Assembly (NCBI RefSeq): GCF_002723955.1
Contig: NZ_BEWN01000002.1
Span: forward strand, 434,001-498,000
DNA: 64,000 bases
Source of the DNA: Gluconobacter frateurii
GTDB lineage: Bacteria; Pseudomonadota; Alphaproteobacteria; Acetobacterales; Acetobacteraceae
Reading direction: 5' to 3'
In this document: piece after piece, positions 27,454-34,637 of the stretch
Layout: each line of letters begins with the position of its first letter
Position numbering within the stretch: the stretch's first letter is position 1
The notes under the pieces: model-generated
The model's database searches: none
What the model saw: the letters and a program-made list of their open reading frames with translations, nothing else
Told to the model about the DNA's origin: nothing
Program-made: the position numbers and the translations under genes

Positions 27454-28239
27454 TTAGTCCATCGGGAATGGTGGCTGGCCATTCGATGCTGTCACACCGC
27501 CATCAACGGGCATGATGAGACCCGTAATATAGGCTGCATCGTCGCTGGCCAGGAACGTGATGGCAGCGGCCATATCCTCGGGCTCTCCCAGTCTTTGGAG
27601 GGGAACGCGGTCTTCAACACTTTTGACAAAGGCCGGGTTTTTCAGGGCATCAGCTGTCATGGCGGTCCGTGTCACGGATGGGCAAATGGCGTTGACGCGC
27701 ACACCGTCCTTTCCATGATCCATTGCCAGAACGCGTGTCAGATTAACGACGCCCCCCTTGGCGACATCATAATAAGCTGTGTTCCAGTCGCCCCTCATGC
27801 CTGAAACGGAAGCTGTATTGACGATGTTGCCTTTGCTTTCGATGAGGAGTGGCAGAAAGGTGCGGCTGACATTCAGCGTACCGGTCAGTGTTGTGGCGCA
27901 GACGGTCTGCCAGGCCGACAGATCACCATCCAGAACAGTCCCCATGGTGGTGACACCCGCATTGTTCACCAGAATATCCAGTGTTCCAAAAGTCTGCTTT
28001 GTGAAAGCAAGAAGTGCCTCGACCTGGTCGGGTTGTGAGATATCCGTCAGGGATGCCTTGGCTTTTGTTGAATCAAGGGATGCCATGACAGTCTTGAGCG
28101 TGGCGTCATCCCGGTCGACCAGAAGGACATGGGCCCCTTCTTCAAGAAACCGCAGAGCCGTTGCATGCCCGATCCCGGACGCTGCGCCCGTTACAAGAAC
28201 CTTCCGGCCAATGAAACGTGATAATCCGTGGAGTGCCAT
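27454..28239 (-). CDS. SDR-family NAD(P)-dependent oxidoreductase
   Basis: This is a 261-residue classical short-chain dehydrogenase. The cofactor site VTGAASGIGHATALRFLEEG is followed by NNAGVTTMG and the catalytic Tyr-x3-Lys in YYDVAKGG, with Ser upstream in ASVSG. The C-terminal DDAAYITGLIMPVDGG is typical. The Asp at the end of the second strand (VLLVDRDD) favours NAD over NADP. Acetic acid bacteria carry many SDRs acting on polyols and ketones; the substrate is unknown. AAGGA sits nine bases before the ATG. Confidence 0.9.
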   Translation of the reverse strand: MALHGLSRFIGRKVLVTGAASGIGHATALRFLEEGAHVLLVDRDDATLKTVMASLDSTKAKASLTDISQPDQVEALLAFTKQTFGTLDILVNNAGVTTMGTVLDGDLSAWQTVCATTLTGTLNVSRTFLPLLIESKGNIVNTASVSGMRGDWNTAYYDVAKGGVVNLTRVLAMDHGKDGVRVNAICPSVTRTAMTADALKNPAFVKSVEDRVPLQRLGEPEDMAAAITFLASDDAAYITGLIMPVDGGVTASNGQPPFPMD

Positions 28240-28311
28240 GAATAATGTCCTTTTGTTGCTAGGACATTAAGGTGTCAGTGCGTGCAGGGTTGCTTGAATA
28301 AGGACAGCGGG

Positions 28312-28587
28312 ATGAGCGATCTCTCAAAGCTGAAGAATGTGGGTAAAGCGGCTCTGGCGGATTTCGCAGTTCTGGGAATTGCGTCAACGGCGCAACTGGC
28401 TGCGTGCGAACCCGATGATCTCTATGTGAAACTCTGCGCGCTGACGGGACAGCGGCATGATCCCTGCGTCCACGATGTGTTCGCCGCGACCATCCATCAG
28501 GCCCGGACCGGAGAAGCCCTGAACTGGTGGACTTTCACGCCCGCCCGGAAGGAACGCATGAAAGCCGGGACGTTCTGTAAAGTCTAA
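28312..28587 (+). CDS. Helix-hairpin-helix protein of the Cdd1 (pathogenicity locus) family
   Basis: This is a small protein of 91 residues. An N-terminal helix-hairpin-helix, LKNVGKAALADFAVLGI, is followed by DDLYVKLCALTGQRHDPCVHD and a C-terminal WWTFTPARKERM. This order matches the Cdd1 family (PF11731), also annotated as mitomycin-resistance-like. The HhH suggests DNA binding, but no biochemical role is established to my knowledge. The ATG at 28312 has GGAC seven bases upstream. It converges on the protease gene, overlapping its 3' end by four bases. Confidence 0.82.
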   Translation: MSDLSKLKNVGKAALADFAVLGIASTAQLAACEPDDLYVKLCALTGQRHDPCVHDVFAATIHQARTGEALNWWTFTPARKERMKAGTFCKV

Positions 28588-29483
28588 CGAACGAAAATCT
28601 GGCTCGTCGCGTAGGACAGCCAGATGTCATGCTTGGCGAACCAGTCTGATCCCAGAAGCATATCCGTCTGATCGTGGACTGGGGCTACGGTCAGAACCGG
28701 GTTCTCCCAGACCGTGCCGCCCATGGAAAAGCGTTTGAAGCGATGCCAGTGATAGCGGCGCTCATGCAGGTCTACCCCGGCTGTTGTCCCGCCGGGATCC
28801 AGAGCTAGAAGCTCATCCGTCAGACCTAGCCGATAAGCGAAATCCGTACTGACGATATGCGAGCGTGCCCCACTATCCAGCAAGGCGGTTCCGCGAGCAC
28901 CGTCCAGTGTGAATGTAACCATCATGCGCCCGTCAATGACTCGGGCAGGCACGGTGCTCCATTCGCCTTTCCATGAGGGGGCAAGTTGGCAGTCTGGAGA
29001 GTTGGGCAGGATTTTCCAGAACACGAGCCGCTGGTGTGACACGTCGAATTCCAGATCGTAGCCATCCAGCACATCCGCTCCCAAAAGTCCCAGAATGGGT
29101 GGGTGAATCATGGGCGAACCGGGCAAGGACCCGACGGGCATGGACCCTGCTCCCAGTGAAAGGTGCCCGAGGCGTAGGTCGGTGATCCGAATGTTCGGAA
29201 CAAGTCGCGGCGCACCATTTGGCCCCTGCATGACAGTATGGCGATCCGGGTCCTGCGGCAGATGAAGGGTGGCAATGCCCTGAGGCGTCATCAGACTGCC
29301 TTGCGACCCTGTATCCACGATCATGGACGCGGCCTGCCCGTTGATCTGGACGGGAACGCTCAGGTATCCGCCATCATCATGCAAGGGGAGGACTGTAGCT
29401 TGTTCCATACGACAGGCACTTGCTTCAGCGCGGCCGGTCAGAGCCAGGAGGGCCGTCAATAAGCCCCCGATCAGTCGTTTCAT
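28584..29483 (-). CDS. Exported retropepsin-like aspartic protease
   Basis: This is a 299-residue protein with a signal peptide ending near GRAEASACR. It has two lobes, each with an aspartic protease catalytic triad: VDTGSQG near residue 57 and LLDSGARS near residue 203. Hydrophobic-Gly motifs are LGLLGADVL and MLLGSDWF. Single-chain, two-lobe retropepsin-like proteins occur widely in proteobacteria; substrates are unknown. It should act in the periplasm. Its start overlaps the xerC stop by four bases (ATGA), so it is translated from the xerC transcript. The paralogue at 26408 has lost the triads. Confidence 0.85.
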   Translation of the reverse strand: MKRLIGGLLTALLALTGRAEASACRMEQATVLPLHDDGGYLSVPVQINGQAASMIVDTGSQGSLMTPQGIATLHLPQDPDRHTVMQGPNGAPRLVPNIRITDLRLGHLSLGAGSMPVGSLPGSPMIHPPILGLLGADVLDGYDLEFDVSHQRLVFWKILPNSPDCQLAPSWKGEWSTVPARVIDGRMMVTFTLDGARGTALLDSGARSHIVSTDFAYRLGLTDELLALDPGGTTAGVDLHERRYHWHRFKRFSMGGTVWENPVLTVAPVHDQTDMLLGSDWFAKHDIWLSYATSQIFVR

Positions 29484-30430
29484 TCCTGCTCCGCGCGTGG
29501 ATGTGCCTTACGCCAGACGTCCAGCAGGTGCTTTTCGTCCGCCAGCGTATAGGCTTGGGTGGTGGAAAGACTGGCGTGACCCATGAGTTCCTGAATGGCA
29601 CGCAAATCTGCGCCACCTTCCATCAGATGAGTGGCAAAGGAGTGGCGCAACGCATGGGGGGTAGCGGAATCCGGTAATCCTTCCCCTTTGCGCCATTCCC
29701 GCATGGCACGTTGCGCCACGCCGGGGTTCAGCCGGCCACCGCGTGTACCGCAGAACAATGGAGCGTCGGGGGAGGGGGACGGATGGGCAGCTTTCCACGT
29801 TTCTAACGCCTCTCGTACGGCGGGAAGGAGAGGAACGAGGCGTTCTTTCCCACCCTTGCCGACAACCCGAAGCATGTTCTCGCCTGCGTTTGAAAGATCC
29901 CGCACATCTAAAGCGAGAGCTTCGCCAATGCGTAACCCGGTGCCGTAGAGTAGCGTGAAGAGCGCCTTGTCCCGGAGCGCGGCGGCGCTGGTATAGGCGT
30001 CGTCGGAAATCCCTTCGGGGGCGGCAAGGGCCTGTTCCTGCCCAAGGGGGCGGGGAAGGCGCTTTTTCAGGCGCGGTGTGGCCAGAAGCCCGGGAGCTGG
30101 GTTCGATACATCGAACCGAACGGCCAGATAACGGTAGAAGGACCGCAAAGCTGACACCCGACGTGCTCGGGACCGCGCACGGGAGTCTGCATTGGTGGCG
30201 CGGCGTGTAGGCTTTTCACTGCGAGCGGTTTCATGGGCCAGCCAGGCGCGCAAATCGGCCAGAGAGAGTTTTGCGAGGGATGCCAGATCAACGTCCCCCC
30301 CCAGATGCTGCTCGAAAAAGGCCAGCGCCAGAACAATATCGTGCCGGTAGGCCTCGACCGTTCGCAGGCTGGAGCGCCGCTCATGGGTCAGCCATTCGGT
30401 CCAGTCGCGCAATGCTTCATGGGCCATCAT
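29480..30430 (-). CDS. xerC: Site-specific tyrosine recombinase XerC
   Basis: The protein has 316 residues with an N-terminal SAM-like core-binding domain (HERRSSLRTVEAYRHDI) and a C-terminal catalytic domain. Catalytic residues are Arg in GTGLRIGEAL (about 164), Lys in GKGGKER (about 192), His-x-x-Arg in HALRHSFATHL (about 260), and His and Tyr in LMGHASLSTTQAYT. With XerD it resolves chromosome dimers at dif during division. The position back to back with priA is a housekeeping arrangement known in alphaproteobacteria, so this is not a phage integrase. Two adjacent ATGs (30430, 30427) are possible starts. The gene continues into the aspartic protease gene with a 4-base overlap. Confidence 0.94.
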   Translation of the reverse strand: MMAHEALRDWTEWLTHERRSSLRTVEAYRHDIVLALAFFEQHLGGDVDLASLAKLSLADLRAWLAHETARSEKPTRRATNADSRARSRARRVSALRSFYRYLAVRFDVSNPAPGLLATPRLKKRLPRPLGQEQALAAPEGISDDAYTSAAALRDKALFTLLYGTGLRIGEALALDVRDLSNAGENMLRVVGKGGKERLVPLLPAVREALETWKAAHPSPSPDAPLFCGTRGGRLNPGVAQRAMREWRKGEGLPDSATPHALRHSFATHLMEGGADLRAIQELMGHASLSTTQAYTLADEKHLLDVWRKAHPRAEQE

Positions 30431-30463
30431 GGCATTTCGGGCTCAGGGAGGTTAGACACAGGC

Positions 30464-32704
30464 ATGGCATCCAGCAGCCTACCCAAGCCTGACCTCTGGC
30501 GAAAGCCACCCTCCGCCGGAACACGCGTTTCGGTGCTCGTTCCGCTGCCTTTTCCAGGGCCGCTGGACTATCTGGCATCCATGCCGCTTCAGCCGGGCGA
30601 TCTGGTCGCGGTGCCGTTGGGAAAGCGGGATATTGTTGGGTGCGTCTGGGATACAACCACCACGGTTCCCGCTGATTTTGCGACGGCACCAGGGCGGGAA
30701 GTTCCGCTATCGCGTTTGCGTCCGGTGGTTGAAAAGCTGGATGTACGCCCTTTGCCGGGCAGCCTGCGGCGGTTCATCGACTGGGTGGCGGCCTATACGC
30801 TGACGCCGCCTGGGCTGGTGCTGGCTATGGCGACCCGTATTCATCTGAAGGACGCGCCAAAACCTGTCCTTGGCTGGGTTCGTACGGATCAGTCTGAAGA
30901 TGGCCTGCGTGTAACGCCAGCCCGTCGCGCCGTTCTCGATGTGGCGTCCAGCACACCGATGACGACGTCTGATCTTGCGGCGGCCAGCGGTGCCAGTTCT
31001 GCCGTTATCCGAGGACTTGCGACGGCTGGTCTGTTGCGGGAAGCCGTGATTTCGGTGGCTGCTCCGTTCGCAACCCCGGACCCGACCCATGGCGCACCGC
31101 AGCTTTCTGAAGAACAGGCAGAGGTTGCACAGCAGCTTTGCCGTCCTGTGAAAGAGCAGCGGTTTGACGTGACCCTGCTTGAGGGCGTGACGGGGTCTGG
31201 CAAAACGGAAGTGTATTTCGAGGCTGTGGCGGCCTGTCTGGCTCAAAGAAAGCAGGTTCTGGTCCTGCTGCCGGAAATTGCCCTGTCAGCGCAGTGGACG
31301 GATCGTTTCATCCGCCGGTTTGGGGCCGAGCCGGCTGTCTGGCATTCCGATCTTGGGACTAAACGTCGCCGTGAAACATGGCGTGCTGTTGCTGACGGCA
31401 CGGCCCGTGTTGTCGTCGGGGCACGATCGGCGCTGTTCTTGCCGTTTGAAGATCTGGGTCTCGTTGTGGTGGACGAGGAGCATGAGAGCGCCTTCAAGCA
31501 GGAAGAGGGCGTCATGTATCATGGGCGGGATATGGCGGTCGTCCGCGCCCGTCTCGCCAATGCTCCTGCCATTCTCGTTTCTGCCACGCCGTCACTTGAG
31601 ACTTTGGCGAATGTGGAGAGCGGCCGGTACCATCATGAACTTCTGACTGCCCGTCATGGTGGGGCGACAATGCCGGAAGTCTCTCTGGTGGATATGCGGT
31701 CCGATCCGCCGGAGCGCGGGCTGTTTCTCTCGCCAGTGCTCTGCAACGCCATTGATGAGACGCTGAAGAACGGGGAGCAGGCGATGCTGTTCCTCAACCG
31801 CCGTGGGTATGCACCGCTGACGCTCTGTCGTGCTTGCGGGCATCGGATGCAGTGTCCTAACTGTTCCACCTGGCTGGTGGAACATCGGGCGCGCGGTATC
31901 CTGACCTGCCATCATTGCGGCCATACAGAGAGTATTCCGTCGGACTGTCCGCAATGCCATGCCGAACATTCGCTCGTACCGATTGGGCCGGGGATCGAGC
32001 GTATTACGGAAGAGGCGAAGCTGCGTTTTCCAGAGGCGAAGATCCTTGTTATGTCTTCGGATACGCTCGGGTCTCCGGCTGCAACGGCGGAGGCTGTGCG
32101 GAAGATCACGGATGGCGAGGTCAATCTCATCATCGGGACACAAATCGTCGCCAAGGGCTGGCATTTCCCCAAGCTGACGCTTGTAGGTGTGGTGGATGCG
32201 GATCTGGGCTTAGGCGGCGGTGACTTGCGGGCCGCGGAACGTACGGTTCAGCTTCTGCATCAGGTGGCGGGTCGTGCAGGGCGTGCTGAACGGCCGGGTC
32301 GTGTACTGCTTCAAAGCTATGTGGGTGAGCATCCGGTCATGACGGCGCTCGTCTCCAACGATTTCCAGACCTTCATGGAGCAGGAAGCGGAGCAGAGACG
32401 TCCGTCTTTCTGGCCGCCTTATGGGCGGCTGGCGGCGTTGATTGTCAGTGCGGCGACAGCAGATGCGGCGGATGCGCTGGCAAAGGAAATTGCGTTTGCG
32501 GCACCGGAACGGGAAGGGGTTCAGGTTCTAGGCCCGGCGCCTGCCCCGCTGGCTGTTCTGCGAGGGCGGCATCGGCGGAGGTTATTGCTGCGGACCATGA
32601 AGGGGATCGCAGTGCAGCCGATCCTTCGAGGCTGGCTGAAAGACATCAAGCCTAGAGGAAGTGCGAAAATCGACGTCGATATCGATCCGATTTCGTTTCT
32701 TTGA
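30464..32704 (+). CDS. priA: Primosomal replication restart helicase PriA
   Basis: This 746-residue superfamily 2 helicase reloads the replisome at stalled forks. An N-terminal DNA-binding domain (VPLPFPGPLDYL, DLVAVPLGKRDIVG) is followed by Walker A LEGVTGSGKTEVY (about 242) and the DEEH box in VVVDEEHESAFKQEEG (about 337). The eight-Cys zinc region, from CRACGHRMQCPNC to CPQC, lies at about 457-498. Helicase motifs V-VI follow (HQVAGRAGRAERPG). The ATG at 30464 is chosen because the family N-terminus begins shortly after; the GGGAGG site is about twelve bases away, rather far. A longer upstream frame overlaps xerC and is rejected. It is divergent from xerC with a 33-base gap. Confidence 0.95.
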   Translation: MASSSLPKPDLWRKPPSAGTRVSVLVPLPFPGPLDYLASMPLQPGDLVAVPLGKRDIVGCVWDTTTTVPADFATAPGREVPLSRLRPVVEKLDVRPLPGSLRRFIDWVAAYTLTPPGLVLAMATRIHLKDAPKPVLGWVRTDQSEDGLRVTPARRAVLDVASSTPMTTSDLAAASGASSAVIRGLATAGLLREAVISVAAPFATPDPTHGAPQLSEEQAEVAQQLCRPVKEQRFDVTLLEGVTGSGKTEVYFEAVAACLAQRKQVLVLLPEIALSAQWTDRFIRRFGAEPAVWHSDLGTKRRRETWRAVADGTARVVVGARSALFLPFEDLGLVVVDEEHESAFKQEEGVMYHGRDMAVVRARLANAPAILVSATPSLETLANVESGRYHHELLTARHGGATMPEVSLVDMRSDPPERGLFLSPVLCNAIDETLKNGEQAMLFLNRRGYAPLTLCRACGHRMQCPNCSTWLVEHRARGILTCHHCGHTESIPSDCPQCHAEHSLVPIGPGIERITEEAKLRFPEAKILVMSSDTLGSPAATAEAVRKITDGEVNLIIGTQIVAKGWHFPKLTLVGVVDADLGLGGGDLRAAERTVQLLHQVAGRAGRAERPGRVLLQSYVGEHPVMTALVSNDFQTFMEQEAEQRRPSFWPPYGRLAALIVSAATADAADALAKEIAFAAPEREGVQVLGPAPAPLAVLRGRHRRRLLLRTMKGIAVQPILRGWLKDIKPRGSAKIDVDIDPISFL

Positions 32705-32713
32705 AAAAAGAAA

Positions 32714-32747
32714 AGGCCAGAACCGTGTTGCAGGATCTGGCCTTTTT
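32714..32747. terminator. Bidirectional terminator between priA and a small gene
   Basis: AGGCCAGA/TCTGGCCT stem with a 14-base loop, an A-rich tract before it and five T after it. It serves priA and the convergent gene ending at 32752. Confidence 0.8.
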
Positions 32748-32751
32748 CGAT

Positions 32752-32982
32752 TTAGCCCTTCCGGTTGCGGAAGAACTGGATGGTCGCGGCAACGACGGAA
32801 ATCACGGCCAGAGCCTGCTGGAAGTAGGGACGGAAACGCTTCGGGCCAATGGTTGCCATGGCTGTCATGCCAGCAAGGCCGATTTCGCGGGCGCGCCCTG
32901 CATGCTTGCAACAGGCTTTCATCTTGCTGCAACAGCTTTGCTTCGTGGGCACCTGTTCAACGGGAACGGTCTTGGTCTTCAT
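32752..32982 (-). CDS. Small cysteine-rich membrane protein, unknown function
   Basis: The protein has 76 residues. The N-terminal half holds four Cys in two pairs within SCCSKMKACCKHAGRAREIG, a possible metal-binding site. The C-terminal half has one predicted membrane helix, QALAVISVVAATIQFF, with a basic tail NRKG. The ribosome-binding site AGGAGG lies six bases before the ATG, which strongly supports this strand over an overlapping plus-strand frame. I do not recognise the family. It is monocistronic, between priA and the TPR gene. Confidence 0.7.
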   Translation of the reverse strand: MKTKTVPVEQVPTKQSCCSKMKACCKHAGRAREIGLAGMTAMATIGPKRFRPYFQQALAVISVVAATIQFFRNRKG

Positions 32983-33046
32983 GAAAATCCTCCTGAATAG
33001 AGTGAATCAGGGAATGAACGCTGACGAATACAAGAGGTTGTTTCCG

Positions 33047-33697
33047 TCAGTCTTCCTGTCCGTCTTTCTCTTTCTGAAGGATCTTGAGCTGCTTGTCTGC
33101 ATCAGGTGTGTGCGGATCAAGTTGCATCATCTGCTTGTAGGCTTTTAGGGCAGCGTCTGGCTCATGCCGGTCGCGCTCAGCCTCGGCCAGCATCGCCCAT
33201 GCTGTTGCATCTCCCGGATCGGCTTGAATCGCGACGCCCAGATCGGAAATTGCCCCGTTATTGTCACCTGCGGCTGCACGGATGGCGGCACGGTAACGGC
33301 GTAGAACGGGTTGATCAGGCTGAATGGCGATGGCGGACGTCAGATCGTCTTCGGCAGTCTGGAAATCATGCTTGCCCAGAGCTTCCTGCGAATCGGTCAG
33401 GAGCAGCCGCACGGCTCCCGTGAGGCTGCGGTTCCGCAATGTCTCAGCCTGATCGGCGAGTTTGCGCGCATCTTTGTCGTTTCCAGCCAGAGCGAGAGCC
33501 TTTTCCGCTTCGGCAAGCCGTTCCTGAACGGTCTTGTGGTGCGGATGTGTCTTGCTGGAATCGATTTTCGCGGGGGACGGGGAGGCAGTCTGGCCTGTGG
33601 ATGTTGGGGCGGCAGGCACAGGGGCAGCAGAGGCAGAAAATACCGAAGTACAAAGCAGAACGGCGCCAGCCATCAGCCAGCGCCGTCCAGTTGTCAT
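33047..33697 (-). CDS. Exported tetratricopeptide-repeat protein
   Basis: This protein of about 216 residues has a signal peptide ending near FSASAAPVP. A Pro/Thr/Ser-rich stretch follows, then helical TPR repeats: DFQTAEDDLTSAIAIQPDQP, DNNGAISDLGVAIQADPGDA and EPDAALKAYKQMMQLDPHTP. TPRs mediate protein contacts, here in the periplasm; the partner is unknown. The ATG at 33697 is chosen over a TTG at 33709; neither has a strong ribosome site. It lies 17 bases after the rpmJ stop on the same strand, so the two are probably co-transcribed. Confidence 0.78.
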   Translation of the reverse strand: MTTGRRWLMAGAVLLCTSVFSASAAPVPAAPTSTGQTASPSPAKIDSSKTHPHHKTVQERLAEAEKALALAGNDKDARKLADQAETLRNRSLTGAVRLLLTDSQEALGKHDFQTAEDDLTSAIAIQPDQPVLRRYRAAIRAAAGDNNGAISDLGVAIQADPGDATAWAMLAEAERDRHEPDAALKAYKQMMQLDPHTPDADKQLKILQKEKDGQED

Positions 33698-33714
33698 CCG
33701 GCGGATCAAGGCAA

Positions 33715-33840
33715 TTAGCCCTGACGTGCCTTCATGCGCGGGTTCTTCTTGTTGATGATGTAAACGCGTCCACGACGGCGGACAACGCGGCAGTCCTTGT
33801 CGCGGACCTTTGCGGACTTCAGGCTGTTGCGGATCTTCAT
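33715..33840 (-). CDS. rpmJ: 50S ribosomal protein L36, cysteine-poor form
   Basis: The protein has 41 residues: [17 protein letters not shown], then an Arg-rich segment ending [10 protein letters not shown]. The usual zinc-binding L36 has three Cys and one His; this one keeps a single Cys, so it is the zinc-independent type (C- form, like YkgO). In alphaproteobacteria this is normally the only L36 gene. GGAAA lies five bases before the ATG. A longer frame to 33951 adds unrelated residues and is rejected. It heads a short operon with the TPR gene. Confidence 0.93.
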   Translation of the reverse strand: MKIRNSLKSAKVRDKDCRVVRRRGRVYIINKKNPRMKARQG

Positions 33841-34057
33841 GATGTTTCCAGGCTCTCGACTGTGTGGCCCAAGACGGACCGGATAGCGGGCCGGAACGCC
33901 CGCAAAAGGATGGCCCCGCTTACCGATGGTCCGCCAGTGAGTCAAGGACAACTGCGTCCCACAGCGCGGAAAAGCTGTGGCAACGGGTTCTGCAACGGTG
34001 TGTGACGACCCTGTCAGAAGGCTTGTCCGGAGAATATTTTCCCCTAATCATGCCGTC

Positions 34058-34471
34058 ATGATCAAGCGTCGCTTTGTGGCCACCCTGCTTCTGGCCGTCC
34101 CGCTCTCCTTTCCAGTCCTGGCTCATGCTGCGGACGGAGGGGCCAAAACCAATGATGACGATCCGTCGATCAACGCTCTGGGGATCGGGGTAAACCAGAT
34201 TCTCAAGGTCCTGCAGGTTCATCCTGATTCCGCCAGCGATTCCTGCATTGGCGCGCTTAAGGAGATGCACGCGGCGCAGGATCAGCTGAGCAAGGAAGAA
34301 GGACACGAAAACAATCAGGATGTCGATGTGGCACGGGACGTCACGGCCTCCACCATGGAAGATGTCACGACGATCTGTGGGACAGATGCCCGTACTTTGT
34401 GTCGCGAGTCCGCTGGGGGGAATCCGACGCTCGCCGCTGCCTGTCACGCTCTTCCGCATGAAGAAGACTGA
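34058..34471 (+). CDS. Exported hypothetical protein
   Basis: This is a 137-residue protein with a clear signal peptide (MIKRRFVATLLLAVPLSF, cleavage near AHAADGG). The mature acidic domain has four Cys: one in SDSCIGAL and three in the last 40 residues (TTICGTDARTLC, LAAACHAL), which could form two disulfides. Helical amphipathic stretches are predicted. I do not recognise the family and assign no function. The start at 34058 begins the signal peptide; its ribosome site is weak and a frame to 33977 is open. It precedes the FUSC efflux operon by 166 bases. Confidence 0.65.
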   Translation: MIKRRFVATLLLAVPLSFPVLAHAADGGAKTNDDDPSINALGIGVNQILKVLQVHPDSASDSCIGALKEMHAAQDQLSKEEGHENNQDVDVARDVTASTMEDVTTICGTDARTLCRESAGGNPTLAAACHALPHEED

Positions 34472-34637
34472 AGCGGCTGAGCATCACAACACGGCGATAA
34501 ATTCCGTCAAATCATGTCATCGGCATTCAGGGGCTAACCATCGTATTGCGGGAGGAGTAGGGTTTTCAGTCTAAGTTGATGACTGGAACTGTAGACTGCT
34601 CCGGAATGACCCGTTTGCCTGGCAGGGATAGCCTTTC

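Noticed and set aside
29480-30430. Tyrosine recombinase as sign of a prophage or genomic island
   Set aside because: It is a full XerC divergent from priA, a housekeeping context; no attachment repeats, phage genes or tRNA target lie nearby.
32701-33000. Plus-strand frame overlapping the small minus-strand gene at 32752-32982
   Set aside because: It starts inside the priA terminator and lacks a ribosome site, while the minus-strand frame has AGGAGG at ideal spacing.
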